Positions 1-6,219 are shown, numbered from the stretch's first letter. The stretch is DNA of 6,306 bases from Desulfocapsa sp. (GCA_029934915.1 JAOZLI010000156.1:1-6306); one strand, 5' to 3'. The notes: generated by a model not told the origin, from the letters alone. Numbers and translations are program-made.

Positions 1-735
1 ATAAAGCTTTGGAGTCTTGATTCGCAACCACTCTTTTACTTCAAAAAGTAACTGGCCAGCGTAGGCTCTCAGGTAGGGCAGAGTCAGAGGGAACCTTGAG
101 AAAATGGACTTCGATACACTCTGTCGAATTTCTGTATCTGCCATATAGCCCAACTCCTGTTCAAAAGCAGTATACATTTCATGCAAGCCTTGACGCGTTT
201 CCCTGCTAATTTCTTCCATGTCGGAATTTCTTTTTTTCTTCTCCGGGAATGCTTTTATGTACTCCTTTGGAAGTTCAAGAAAATCCATGAGTGGTTCCAG
301 GTTTTCAAACAGGGTTTCATAGCGAAGAAAGAGGGTGGGAAAGGGAGAAAGATAGTTTGAATACCAGTTATTAAAATGCTCCCTGAAGTAAAAACCGTCC
401 TTTCCTTTAGCAACATATTCATCAAGGGTCATTGTTTCTGGAACTGCTGCAGGAGCACCTGCCACGCATTTTCTCAGCTTTCCGGATTGCAACTGATGAT
501 AATCCCGACGGAATAGTGACATAACTGCAAGCTGCGGATTACCATAGACATAAATCAGTTTTAGATTTTCATTGAAACTTACGGGTGGAACAGGCAGATG
601 TTTGATTCCATCTTCATCATCAAAATGATTTACCTGGCGGTACTGAGCGATAAAGTTGATAAGAAAAGTCGTACCAACGCCCCCTGCTGACGCCACAACC
701 ACCTCCATCTTTTTGGGCAACAATATACGTCCCAT
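1..735 (-). CDS. Sulfotransferase-like protein, C-terminus cut by window start
   Basis: The frame is open from the ATG at 735 down to base 1, giving 245 residues with no stop, so the C-terminus lies outside the window. Residues 15-25 (ASAGGVGTTFL) sit where sulfotransferases have the 5'-phosphosulfate loop that binds PAPS. Residues 62-77 (YVYGNPQLAVMSLFRR) resemble the strand and helix carrying the 3'-phosphate-binding Arg/Ser. Residues 136-156 (starting FLRYETLF) match the 'RYEDL...L..FL.LP' block common in this superfamily. The expected role is transfer of sulfate from PAPS to a sugar hydroxyl. The start lies 3 bp after the stop of the fucosyltransferase gene, so the two are probably translated together. 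A GAGG at 747-750 is 11 nt upstream, which is long; an internal ATG at 708 is an alternative start. The loop is diverged from the canonical form (GGVGTT), so activity is not assured. Confidence 0.72.
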   Translation of the reverse strand, partial: MGRILLPKKMEVVVASAGGVGTTFLINFIAQYRQVNHFDDEDGIKHLPVPPVSFNENLKLIYVYGNPQLAVMSLFRRDYHQLQSGKLRKCVAGAPAAVPETMTLDEYVAKGKDGFYFREHFNNWYSNYLSPFPTLFLRYETLFENLEPLMDFLELPKEYIKAFPEKKKRNSDMEEISRETRQGLHEMYTAFEQELGYMADTEIRQSVSKSIFSRFPLTLPYLRAYAGQLLFEVKEWLRIKTPKLY

Positions 736-738
736 AGG

Positions 739-1614
739 TTATATTGCCTCGTATTCAACGATTTTAAGCAATTCTCGCTCAGGGAAATACTCTTCATGGG
801 GAGTATTTAACATCACCAGAGAGATTTCGGGATTAAAGAGAACCGACCAGGCACTTAAAATGGACGCTGATTTTATCAAGGCATCACAACGAGAGAGAAG
901 AAGGCAGTTCACCAGTGCATCCCGGTTGATATCATACTTATTCTGCCCCGAAAAATGAATGGCCACCTCATCCGTGGAACGAAAGCTGTCATCTCTATAA
1001 AAAATCTGCTTCCCTATTGAGCTTTCTTCTATTTCTCGTAGAAAATCTGCCGCATCAGTGGAGATAAAAATGGCCTCGATATCAGGATGCTGCTGCAGGT
1101 AGTATCGAATATTTTCTTCGACGTTAGCATGTGTGACCACGCCTGCTTCTTCATGCTTGTCCGTCCCCCGATAATGCACACCAAGGATCTTCCGCCCTTG
1201 AAAGTGTTCCTCGCAAAAACTATCCACTTCCTGTTGAATATCATCCTGAACACGAAGATACTTCCGTATCAACTCTGAAGCTCGTGCCAAGGTCAGGGTC
1301 TGATCATAATTTTTCCCGAGCTTCAAGTCACCGATGGTGAATATTTTGGCAAAGGGCAGCACACCCTCACTCGAATGCTCTGAATCATTAATTTTAAAAA
1401 ATGGCGTAAAATAATCCGTATCAGAATCTGAGTAAGAAAAGCGAAAGCGAGGTGATAACTTGTGATCATCACAGAAAGCCAGAATTTCCAGCACCCACTC
1501 CAGTCTGGCTCCGATACCGATACTATTTTTTATTTCCACCGCCATAACACCCCGTTGCCTATTCAATTGCAGAATGCGTTTATTGCGGATTTTTTGCAGA
1601 AAATTAAATTGCAT
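739..1614 (-). CDS. Fucosyltransferase-like protein (GT23/FUT8-NodZ type GT-B fold)
   Basis: This 291-residue protein has the three signature blocks of the alpha-1,6/O-fucosyltransferase superfamily. They are VHYRGTDK (146-153, GDP-fucose-binding HxRxTD motif), FISTDAADF (183-191), and a block at 234-254 containing CLLLSRCDALIKSAS. The N-terminal GIGARLEWVLEIL (33-45) matches the usual start of the fold. No signal peptide or membrane span is visible, so it is probably cytoplasmic or peripheral and uses a GDP-sugar donor. The ATG at 1614 lacks a clear Shine-Dalgarno. It is still favoured because removing element A copy 1 places it one base after the stop of the upstream membrane gene (TAG-T-ATG), a coupled arrangement also seen at 3037-3043. 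An internal ATG at residue 24 is the alternative. The sulfotransferase gene follows after 3 bp. Fucose as the sugar is inferred from family only. Confidence 0.8.
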   Translation of the reverse strand: MQFNFLQKIRNKRILQLNRQRGVMAVEIKNSIGIGARLEWVLEILAFCDDHKLSPRFRFSYSDSDTDYFTPFFKINDSEHSSEGVLPFAKIFTIGDLKLGKNYDQTLTLARASELIRKYLRVQDDIQQEVDSFCEEHFQGRKILGVHYRGTDKHEEAGVVTHANVEENIRYYLQQHPDIEAIFISTDAADFLREIEESSIGKQIFYRDDSFRSTDEVAIHFSGQNKYDINRDALVNCLLLSRCDALIKSASILSAWSVLFNPEISLVMLNTPHEEYFPERELLKIVEYEAI

Positions 1615-1621
1615 ACTATTT
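1613..1621. repeat. Target-site duplication, left copy (element A copy 1)
   Basis: ATACTATTT immediately precedes element A copy 1 and recurs exactly at 1774-1782 after it. It overlaps the start codon of the fucosyltransferase gene (1612-1614). If the element tip is taken one base longer, the duplication is 8 bp. Confidence 0.7.
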
Positions 1622-1773
1622 CATGATTACCATCGAAGCTCAATTTGGCTGAATTCCCATGTAGGAGTCCGCCCCTGCGGACGAAAAATGTGTGTAATAC
1701 CAACTAAAATCGTCCGCAGGGGCGGACTCCTACTTTTCAATTTTGCAATTACCTGAGCTTTGGTGGTAATCAT
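1622..1773 (+). mobile_element. Element A copy 1: MITE-like composite palindrome with internal REPIN
   Basis: This is a 152-bp non-coding element. Its outer inverted repeats are 1625-1642 (GATTACCATCGAAGCTCA) and 1754-1771, with 16 of 18 positions matching. Inside lies a perfect 24-bp inverted repeat, 1661-1684 and 1710-1733, separated by 25 nt. Each inner arm begins with GTAG and folds by itself into a small hairpin with stem GTCCGC/GCGGAC around a CCCT loop, the layout of a REP sequence; the two arms together resemble a REPIN. A 9-bp direct repeat flanks the element on both sides. It sits exactly between the stop of the ALG10-like gene and the start of the fucosyltransferase gene. It has no coding capacity, so it would depend on a transposase elsewhere. 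In RNA it would form a strong stem-loop that could act as a partial terminator or mRNA-end protector. Confidence 0.85.
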
Positions 1774-1782
1774 ATACTATTT
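1774..1782. repeat. Target-site duplication, right copy (element A copy 1)
   Basis: ATACTATTT is identical to 1613-1621. It includes the TAG stop codon (1777-1779) of the upstream ALG10-like gene, so duplication of the target preserved that gene's stop. Confidence 0.7.
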
Positions 1783-3039
1783 GGGGAGATGTCCGAGGAA
1801 CAGATAAAGTGCGTTCACACAGGTAAACAGCAAAGGCCCCACCATACTCCATGCAGGAAGCTCGTCCCAGTCGATTTCATCTGTTTTGTAGAGAATGCTG
1901 AAGATAAGAATAAATAAAAACCCGGAGAAATAGCGTTCATATAACACAGCATTACAAACAAGAGAAAGGACATACCCAATAATGGTCAGCAGAAGAACCA
2001 GTCTAATTTCTCTTTTCAACAGCAGCAACCAACCGGCCAGCAATGCACCGCCAATGGATGATGTACAGAGCAGTAAAATGGAGGTATTGCCCATAACCGG
2101 CGCCAATCTGACAAAATTCCAAAACCCGGAAAAACGCCCTGCATCATAATTGTAATCAGTGGCAGGAAAAAGGGCCAGTAAACATCCCGTAGCAAATCCT
2201 GCTCCTATAATGATGAATGTTGTAATTGAAAGCATCTTTTTACAAGCTGTCCAGATAAGGGGCAGATAAAAAAAGCTATAGACGAAAAATAACGTTAAGA
2301 AAAAGGCTGGCGCCGAATAACTGAAATGTTGGTGCCGCCCTTGCATCCGGGGGGGAACCAGACCATCCCACAGCTGATAAAAATAGGTGAGTAATAATAT
2401 TGCTGGTGTTGCAACAAGAACAGCAGCTAGGATATGTTTTATTTTTTCATTCCCTGTCAGCTTTTCATAGCAAAGAGAGGACAGTGCCATTGCCCCAGGC
2501 AGTGCTGCAAGCCAGAGATTTGACTGTCTGACAGCGACCGCCACAAGCAACACGACACCACTCCACAGGAAATAACTCCACGTGGCAGAACAAGTGACAG
2601 CAAGGGCAAACATCAGGCCCACCGTGAGCCAGGCCAGATTATCCGGCACCAGCCAGACACCATCGGGAAGGATATAGAGAGAAAAAATCATAGGGAAAAG
2701 TAGTATCAATGTTTTCCCCTGCCCTGCCCTGTCATAAAGAAGAGCAGCAAATAGACCGACTAATCCCGCTGTAAAAAAAGATGACACCAGTTTTAAAAAA
2801 ATTATATTATCACTGAATATATTGGCACAGGCGGCCAGAATGACATGATAGCCCGGTGTAGTTGCCGAAGGGTAATCAGTAAAGTCAAAGGCTTGAATAA
2901 AGAACTGAATGGTTGGCCAGTGGAAGGCATTTTCGTCAAAATAAGCGCGCCCTACGTTGTAATTCGTGAAAATTAAGGGCAGGGCCACCAGATAAAATGG
3001 TAAAATGCTCAGCAGTATGGTACGGCTTTTTTGATTCAT
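1777..3039 (-). CDS. ALG10-like GT-C membrane glycosyltransferase
   Basis: This is a 420-residue polytopic membrane protein with roughly ten hydrophobic segments spread over its length. It has an acidic luminal-type motif, YFDENAFHWP (33-42), after the first span. That is followed by SATTPGYH (58-65), RQSNLW (171-176), WDGLVPP (224-230) with a nearby H, and LYERYF (366-371). The same order of motifs (DE..H.PQ, TTPPG, RQTNI.W, NGG...G...H, E.RY) characterises ALG10 alpha-1,2-glucosyltransferases (GT59), which use dolichyl-phosphate-glucose. A similar polyprenyl-phosphate-sugar-dependent reaction in the periplasmic leaflet is inferred. The ATG at 3039 is chosen because it lies one base after the DUF2304 stop (TAG-C-ATG). 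The frame stays open to 3093, but the extra 18 residues are polar and overlap the upstream gene. The gene could alternatively be just an unclassified GT-C protein. Confidence 0.7.
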   Translation of the reverse strand: MNQKSRTILLSILPFYLVALPLIFTNYNVGRAYFDENAFHWPTIQFFIQAFDFTDYPSATTPGYHVILAACANIFSDNIIFLKLVSSFFTAGLVGLFAALLYDRAGQGKTLILLFPMIFSLYILPDGVWLVPDNLAWLTVGLMFALAVTCSATWSYFLWSGVVLLVAVAVRQSNLWLAALPGAMALSSLCYEKLTGNEKIKHILAAVLVATPAILLLTYFYQLWDGLVPPRMQGRHQHFSYSAPAFFLTLFFVYSFFYLPLIWTACKKMLSITTFIIIGAGFATGCLLALFPATDYNYDAGRFSGFWNFVRLAPVMGNTSILLLCTSSIGGALLAGWLLLLKREIRLVLLLTIIGYVLSLVCNAVLYERYFSGFLFILIFSILYKTDEIDWDELPAWSMVGPLLFTCVNALYLFLGHLPK

Positions 3040-3040
3040 G

Positions 3041-3388
3041 CTACTGTTTGCTTTGAGCTTTCTGTTCTTCGAACATTGCCAGACGCTGGGCAAGTCTGCG
3101 TAATTGCTGTTCCTGCCGGGTACGCTCGATATCCATGGTCAGAATTTTCAACAACACAATACAAACGCCAAGGACGATCAGGAGTATAGGTGGATAGGCA
3201 ATACCAAGGATACGTCCAGCGTAATCAACAAGTTCAGGATATCCTCCAAGAACCATAATTGCAGCAGCAACACAAAGCCACCAGACGGCATATCCACTGT
3301 GAAGATGGTTTTTTCGTATCAGGCCAAGAATGAGTAACCCGATAACCACTCCAATGGCGGACGATATAAACTGATAGTGCATGAACAT
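3041..3388 (-). CDS. DUF2304-type small membrane protein
   Basis: This 115-residue protein has three hydrophobic segments (about 6-24, 33-50 and 62-84), followed by a charged, Gln/Arg/Glu-rich helix (about 86-113) likely to form a coiled coil. This layout, with IAYPPILLIVLGVC in the third segment and a cytoplasmic helical tail, is typical of DUF2304 proteins, which commonly sit next to DPM1-like GT2 genes. A role as membrane partner or anchor for the GT2 enzyme encoded just upstream is inferred from that association; no catalytic motif is seen. The ATG at 3388 has AAGGAG 8 nt upstream; a second ATG at 3382 is also possible. The gene's stop is separated by a single base from the ALG10-like start. 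It is separated from its GT2 neighbour by two palindromic elements. Confidence 0.8.
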   Translation of the reverse strand: MFMHYQFISSAIGVVIGLLILGLIRKNHLHSGYAVWWLCVAAAIMVLGGYPELVDYAGRILGIAYPPILLIVLGVCIVLLKILTMDIERTRQEQQLRRLAQRLAMFEEQKAQSKQ

Positions 3389-3396
3389 TTTCAGTT

Positions 3397-3402
3397 CTCC
3401 TT
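3397..3402 (-). promoter_or_regulatory. Ribosome-binding site for the DUF2304 gene
   Basis: AAGGAG on the minus strand lies 8 nt upstream of the ATG at 3388. It is a strong site, as expected for a gene that must be initiated independently because repeats separate it from the gene before it. Confidence 0.8.
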
Positions 3403-3434
3403 CTTAAATTCAGCGTATTAGCTACTTGGACTAT

Positions 3435-3557
3435 AAAGTAATGGTAGCGTGAGATAAACCGTAGGCTGGGTTGAGGAACGAAACCCGGCAATCTGCCAAT
3501 ATTGTTGGGTTTCGTGCCTCAACCCAACCTACAAAAAAAATGCTTTACCATCACTTT
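3435..3557. repeat. Element B: second REPIN-like palindrome
   Basis: The core consists of inverted arms 3461-3491 and 3502-3532 (27 of 31 positions match) around a 10-nt centre. Each arm starts with GTAG and forms its own hairpin. The right arm, read from its GTAG end, has stem GTTGGGTT/AACCCAAC; the left arm has GCTGGGTT/AACCCGGC. An outer inverted repeat, 3435-3446 (AAAGTAATGGTA) and 3546-3557 (11 of 12 match), extends the palindrome to 123 bp. The GTAG plus hairpin layout is that of REP sequences mobilised by RAYT (TnpA-REP) proteins; similar GTAGGTTGGGTTGAGG repeats are widespread in bacterial genomes. No flanking target duplication was found. It has no coding capacity. It lies between the GT2 and DUF2304 genes. 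Confidence 0.82.
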
Positions 3558-3571
3558 TTTGAAAAATTACA

Positions 3572-3580
3572 TTTCTTTTT
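3572..3580. repeat. Target-site duplication, left copy (element A copy 2)
   Basis: TTTCTTTTT precedes element A copy 2 and recurs exactly at 3735-3743. The sequence is low-complexity, so this pair alone is weaker evidence than the ATACTATTT pair around copy 1. Confidence 0.62.
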
Positions 3581-3734
3581 CTGATTACCATCAAAGCTCA
3601 GCTAAACTATATTTGATGTAGGAGCTCGCCCCTGCGAGCGATTGTAGAGTATTGTTAAATCAGTTAAATCGCCCGCAGGGGCGGGGCTCCTACAATCCGA
3701 CTTTTCATTTACCTGAGCTTTGCTGGTAATCAAG
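3581..3734 (+). mobile_element. Element A copy 2: MITE-like composite palindrome with internal REPIN
   Basis: This 154-bp element has the same layout and orientation as copy 1. Its outer inverted repeats are 3583-3600 and 3714-3731 (GATTACCATCAAAGCTCA on the left, 17 of 18 matching on the right). The inner arms are 3618-3643 and 3667-3693, with a 23-nt centre. The left arm hairpin has stem GCTCGC/GCGAGC around CCCT. The right arm has a GCCC/GGGC-type stem with one bulged C. The 9-bp direct repeat TTTCTTTTT flanks it. Its right end runs into the GT2 gene and supplies the last nine codons and the TGA stop of that gene (3705-3734). The inner arms have diverged from each other, yet each keeps its own hairpin. 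Confidence 0.85.
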
Positions 3735-4448
3735 TTTCTTTTTATACCTGCGCATGGAAAGACAAAGAATCACCGTCTGCACCATATATTTCCCAACCAG
3801 CAACCAGGAATTAAAAATCCTTGATTTACCATCTTCCCGTTTACTCATACGAACATCGCGCTCAATAATCTGCATTTTGTTCCTCAGCAGATAGAGCAGA
3901 ACACCAAGATCCTGATAATCAAAGATGCTTGCATCTGCCTGTGCTAAATGATAGGCCGCTTCTTTACTGTAGACTTTGAGCCCTGATGTCAAATCATCGA
4001 GCTTTACACCCGATATCATTCTAAAAAACTTCCAGGCCATATGGCGTGCCATGCTCCCCCGTTCGGGATAAGAGCCTACCACCACATCCGCATTTTCTGT
4101 TTGCAGGGCATTAATAAGACTTGGGATATCACTGGGATGATGCTGTCCGTCAGCATCCATGGTCACAATAATATCGTAATCGTTTTGTATACCGTAACGA
4201 ATACCTGTTTGCGTAGCACCCCAGGCTCCCAGGCGTATCGCAAGGGGTAACAATGTTGCGCCATACTCCACTGCTATTTTCCTGGTATCATCAACACTGT
4301 TGTCATCCACCACCACAACATCCCAGGATGCACCTTGCAGCAGCCGTTCAAGGACTCCACCTAAGTGACTGGATTCATTAAAGGCCGGAATAACGACAAG
4401 CACACGACATGCCGATTCTTTAGCATGTCGCTTATCTGGCCTGATCAC
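3705..4448 (-). CDS. DPM1-like GT2 glycosyltransferase (polyprenyl-phosphate sugar synthase type)
   Basis: This 247-residue GT-A enzyme has VIPAFNE (19-25), VDDNSVDDT (47-55), MDADGQHHP (97-105, the metal/nucleotide-binding DxD region), DLTSGLKVY (152-160) and SKREDGKSR (202-210). All are typical of dolichol-phosphate mannosyltransferase-like enzymes, which transfer a sugar from a nucleotide donor to a polyprenyl phosphate on the cytoplasmic face. One hydrophobic stretch (about 214-231) precedes a basic tail. The start is GTG at 4448, overlapping the end of the upstream gene by 17 bp. An in-frame TGA just upstream excludes a longer form, and the overlap implies translational coupling. Residues 239-247 (LDYQQSSGK) and the stop are encoded inside element A copy 2; before insertion the frame would have ended KKKCNFSKK. 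The catalytic core is untouched, so the enzyme is probably functional. The sugar cannot be told from sequence. Confidence 0.88.
   Translation of the reverse strand: MIRPDKRHAKESACRVLVVIPAFNESSHLGGVLERLLQGASWDVVVVDDNSVDDTRKIAVEYGATLLPLAIRLGAWGATQTGIRYGIQNDYDIIVTMDADGQHHPSDIPSLINALQTENADVVVGSYPERGSMARHMAWKFFRMISGVKLDDLTSGLKVYSKEAAYHLAQADASIFDYQDLGVLLYLLRNKMQIIERDVRMSKREDGKSRIFNSWLLVGKYMVQTVILCLSMRRYKKKLDYQQSSGK
3735..3743. repeat. Target-site duplication, right copy (element A copy 2)
   Basis: TTTCTTTTT is identical to 3572-3580. It lies within the GT2 coding sequence and encodes its Lys-Lys-Lys at residues 236-238. Confidence 0.62.
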
Positions 4449-6213
4449 GTTTTTTCTTCATCAGTGCTATTTTTTGGAGTTGCTTGCGTCCAGCCTGAAA
4501 GCTAGGATCGATGGTAAGAGCACGCCTAAACAACTCTTCTGCCTCATCTAACCGCCCCTGTCTCATATAAAGGGTTCCCAAATTATTCATTGGTGGAATA
4601 TTTTTAGGATATGCTGCTATGGCCTGTTTGTAACTTGCTTCCGCTTTGACCAGTTGCCCAGTTTGAAAATAGAGATTCCCTTTATTGGCAAGCATTTTTG
4701 ATTTATTCAGCGGCCGTATTTTCCGTTGTAAGAAATCGTCGGCCACCTGCAGGGATAACTCTGTCTCTCCTTCCCTGGCAAGGACCATCATAAAATTCAC
4801 GGCAGCTGTTTCTTCAAGATAACTCCCGGGAGTGCGCCCGTCGCCGGGGATACGTTTCATGGTTTGCTGAAAAACAGCTATGGCTTCCCGGTATTCTCCT
4901 CGCTCAATAAGATGTTTGGCATACTCATTCCAAGGCCTTGCCAGGTAAGGTGCATGAATGGCTGAATCATACCAAAGTGCCGCAGGATCACGCCAGACAT
5001 TGTTTCGCTGCCAGGTAAAAACTGCAGATAATAACAGTATGGAAACAATCAGTACATTGCCTATCTTTTGCTTAAAAGGTAAGGCCAGCAACAGACAACT
5101 GGTGAATACACACAAACCAGCATTAGGCAGATAGGAACGATGTTCAAACATCAGATCCCGAATGGGGATAAGGGCCGATTCGACAAGACTGCTTATATAA
5201 AAAAAGAAGATACCAAAAGCAAGCAGTGGAGACCTGCGACAAACGAACAGCCCCCCGACAAGTACAGCCAGATGCGCCAAAAGTGCAAACACCGTTGATC
5301 CGTTCAGACTGCGGACAAGGGAGACATCATGCTCAAGATGCAGCCCCACAGGAATAAAAAACATACGAATATACGTCCACAACACCTGGAGTTGGGTCAG
5401 GAAATATTCGGGTCTGGTGATAGCTTTAGTCTCTCTCGTCTTCGCATCGAGTGCAGCAAGAGAAAGGGAATCAAATCCCGCCACAAAAACCAAAACGCCC
5501 CATAGCAATAAACCAATGCCACTGGCTATAACAAGATTACGAAGCGTTCTCCCCCTGCTGGCAGGGAAAAAAATAAGCTCGGCAGTAACAAGAAGCAAGG
5601 GCAGGGTAAAACTGTTCTGTTTGGTAAAAAAGGCCAGAAGAGCAAAAATGAAACTGGCTGTAAAGAGTATAATCCTGCGAGAACCATCCAGGCTCAGACG
5701 TGCATAGATATAACACACAAGAGATGCCATATACCATAGGGCTACCAGGGAGGCCAGTCGCTGCACAACGTAAGTAACAGCCTGGGTCTGCATAGGATGG
5801 ATAACAAAAAGAAGTGCAGCACACAGAGGCAGCCAAATTCTAATTCTGGACGAGGTTTTTCCTTTTACAGCGGGTGTTTTTAAAAGAGCACGGATTAAAA
5901 CAAAGAGTGACAAGCCAGCAAGAATGTGGATCAAAATATTTACAATATGATACCAGGTCGGTTGAGCATGATTGAGCTGAAAGTTAAGCAGGAATGTGGC
6001 GTAGCCGACGACACGCAACGGGGCAAAGCTCCATAATTTACCGAGGCTCCCCTGATCATTGATGGGCGGATTTTCGAGAATTGAAGAATAATCATCGAGA
6101 TAAAAAGGAACATCCAGGGTCTGGCCATAGACAATGACTGTCGCCAGGATAATCAATAAAGGCTGCCACCAGATGTGTGGTTGGCTTATACTGTTTTTTT
6201 TTGTAAATAAAAT
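4432..6213 (-). CDS. TMTC-like membrane glycosyltransferase with C-terminal TPR repeats
   Basis: This protein of about 593 residues has some ten membrane spans (roughly 15-400) followed by a soluble TPR domain (about 425-575). After the first span comes DVPFYLDDY (34-42), the acidic motif expected of GT-C enzymes using polyprenyl-phosphate sugars. HPMQTQAVTYVVQR (139-152) and FEHRSYLPNAG (356-366) match conserved blocks of TMTC/DUF1736-type O-mannosyltransferase relatives. Clear TPR units include GNLYFQTGQLVKAEASYKQA and LGTLYMRQGRLDEAEELFRR. A likely role is glycosyl transfer to protein or glycan on the periplasmic side, with TPRs binding a partner. The start is uncertain. The first conventional start is TTG at 6156, but that cuts the first membrane span in half. 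ATT at 6213, 6 nt after AGGAG and downstream of an in-frame TAG at 6223-6225, gives a complete span and is preferred. Confidence 0.83.
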   Translation of the reverse strand: MLFTKKNSISQPHIWWQPLLIILATVIVYGQTLDVPFYLDDYSSILENPPINDQGSLGKLWSFAPLRVVGYATFLLNFQLNHAQPTWYHIVNILIHILAGLSLFVLIRALLKTPAVKGKTSSRIRIWLPLCAALLFVIHPMQTQAVTYVVQRLASLVALWYMASLVCYIYARLSLDGSRRIILFTASFIFALLAFFTKQNSFTLPLLLVTAELIFFPASRGRTLRNLVIASGIGLLLWGVLVFVAGFDSLSLAALDAKTRETKAITRPEYFLTQLQVLWTYIRMFFIPVGLHLEHDVSLVRSLNGSTVFALLAHLAVLVGGLFVCRRSPLLAFGIFFFYISSLVESALIPIRDLMFEHRSYLPNAGLCVFTSCLLLALPFKQKIGNVLIVSILLLSAVFTWQRNNVWRDPAALWYDSAIHAPYLARPWNEYAKHLIERGEYREAIAVFQQTMKRIPGDGRTPGSYLEETAAVNFMMVLAREGETELSLQVADDFLQRKIRPLNKSKMLANKGNLYFQTGQLVKAEASYKQAIAAYPKNIPPMNNLGTLYMRQGRLDEAEELFRRALTIDPSFQAGRKQLQKIALMKKKRDQAR

Positions 6214-6219
6214 GGCACT

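Noticed and set aside
656..958. Plus-strand open frame of 100 codons
   Set aside because: It is antisense to the sulfotransferase and fucosyltransferase genes, both of which have clear family motifs; its own translation shows no recognisable domain.
1661..1733. Inner palindrome of element A considered as an ordinary rho-independent terminator
   Set aside because: There is no consistent U tract directly after the stem on the coding strand, the same structure recurs as a mobile repeat, and related genes continue downstream; a partial terminator effect remains possible.
1574..1756. Plus-strand open frame of 60 codons across element A copy 1
   Set aside because: It runs through the palindrome and the start of the fucosyltransferase gene, has no ribosome-binding site and is not kept as an open frame in copy 2.
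3040..3093. N-terminal extension of the ALG10-like protein to the ATG at 3093
   Set aside because: The extra 18 residues are polar, overlap the DUF2304 gene by 53 bp and lie ahead of a well-placed ATG one base after that gene's stop.
3389..3434. Native promoter directly upstream of the DUF2304 gene
   Set aside because: Apart from the ribosome-binding site, no convincing -35/-10 pair is visible in this short stretch.
3461..3733. Short palindromes considered as a CRISPR array
   Set aside because: The units are inverted rather than direct, belong to two different families and have no regular spacers.
5417..5836. Overlapping open frames on both strands inside the TMTC-like gene
   Set aside because: Their composition mirrors the membrane-protein codons of the real gene; they have no motifs or start signals.
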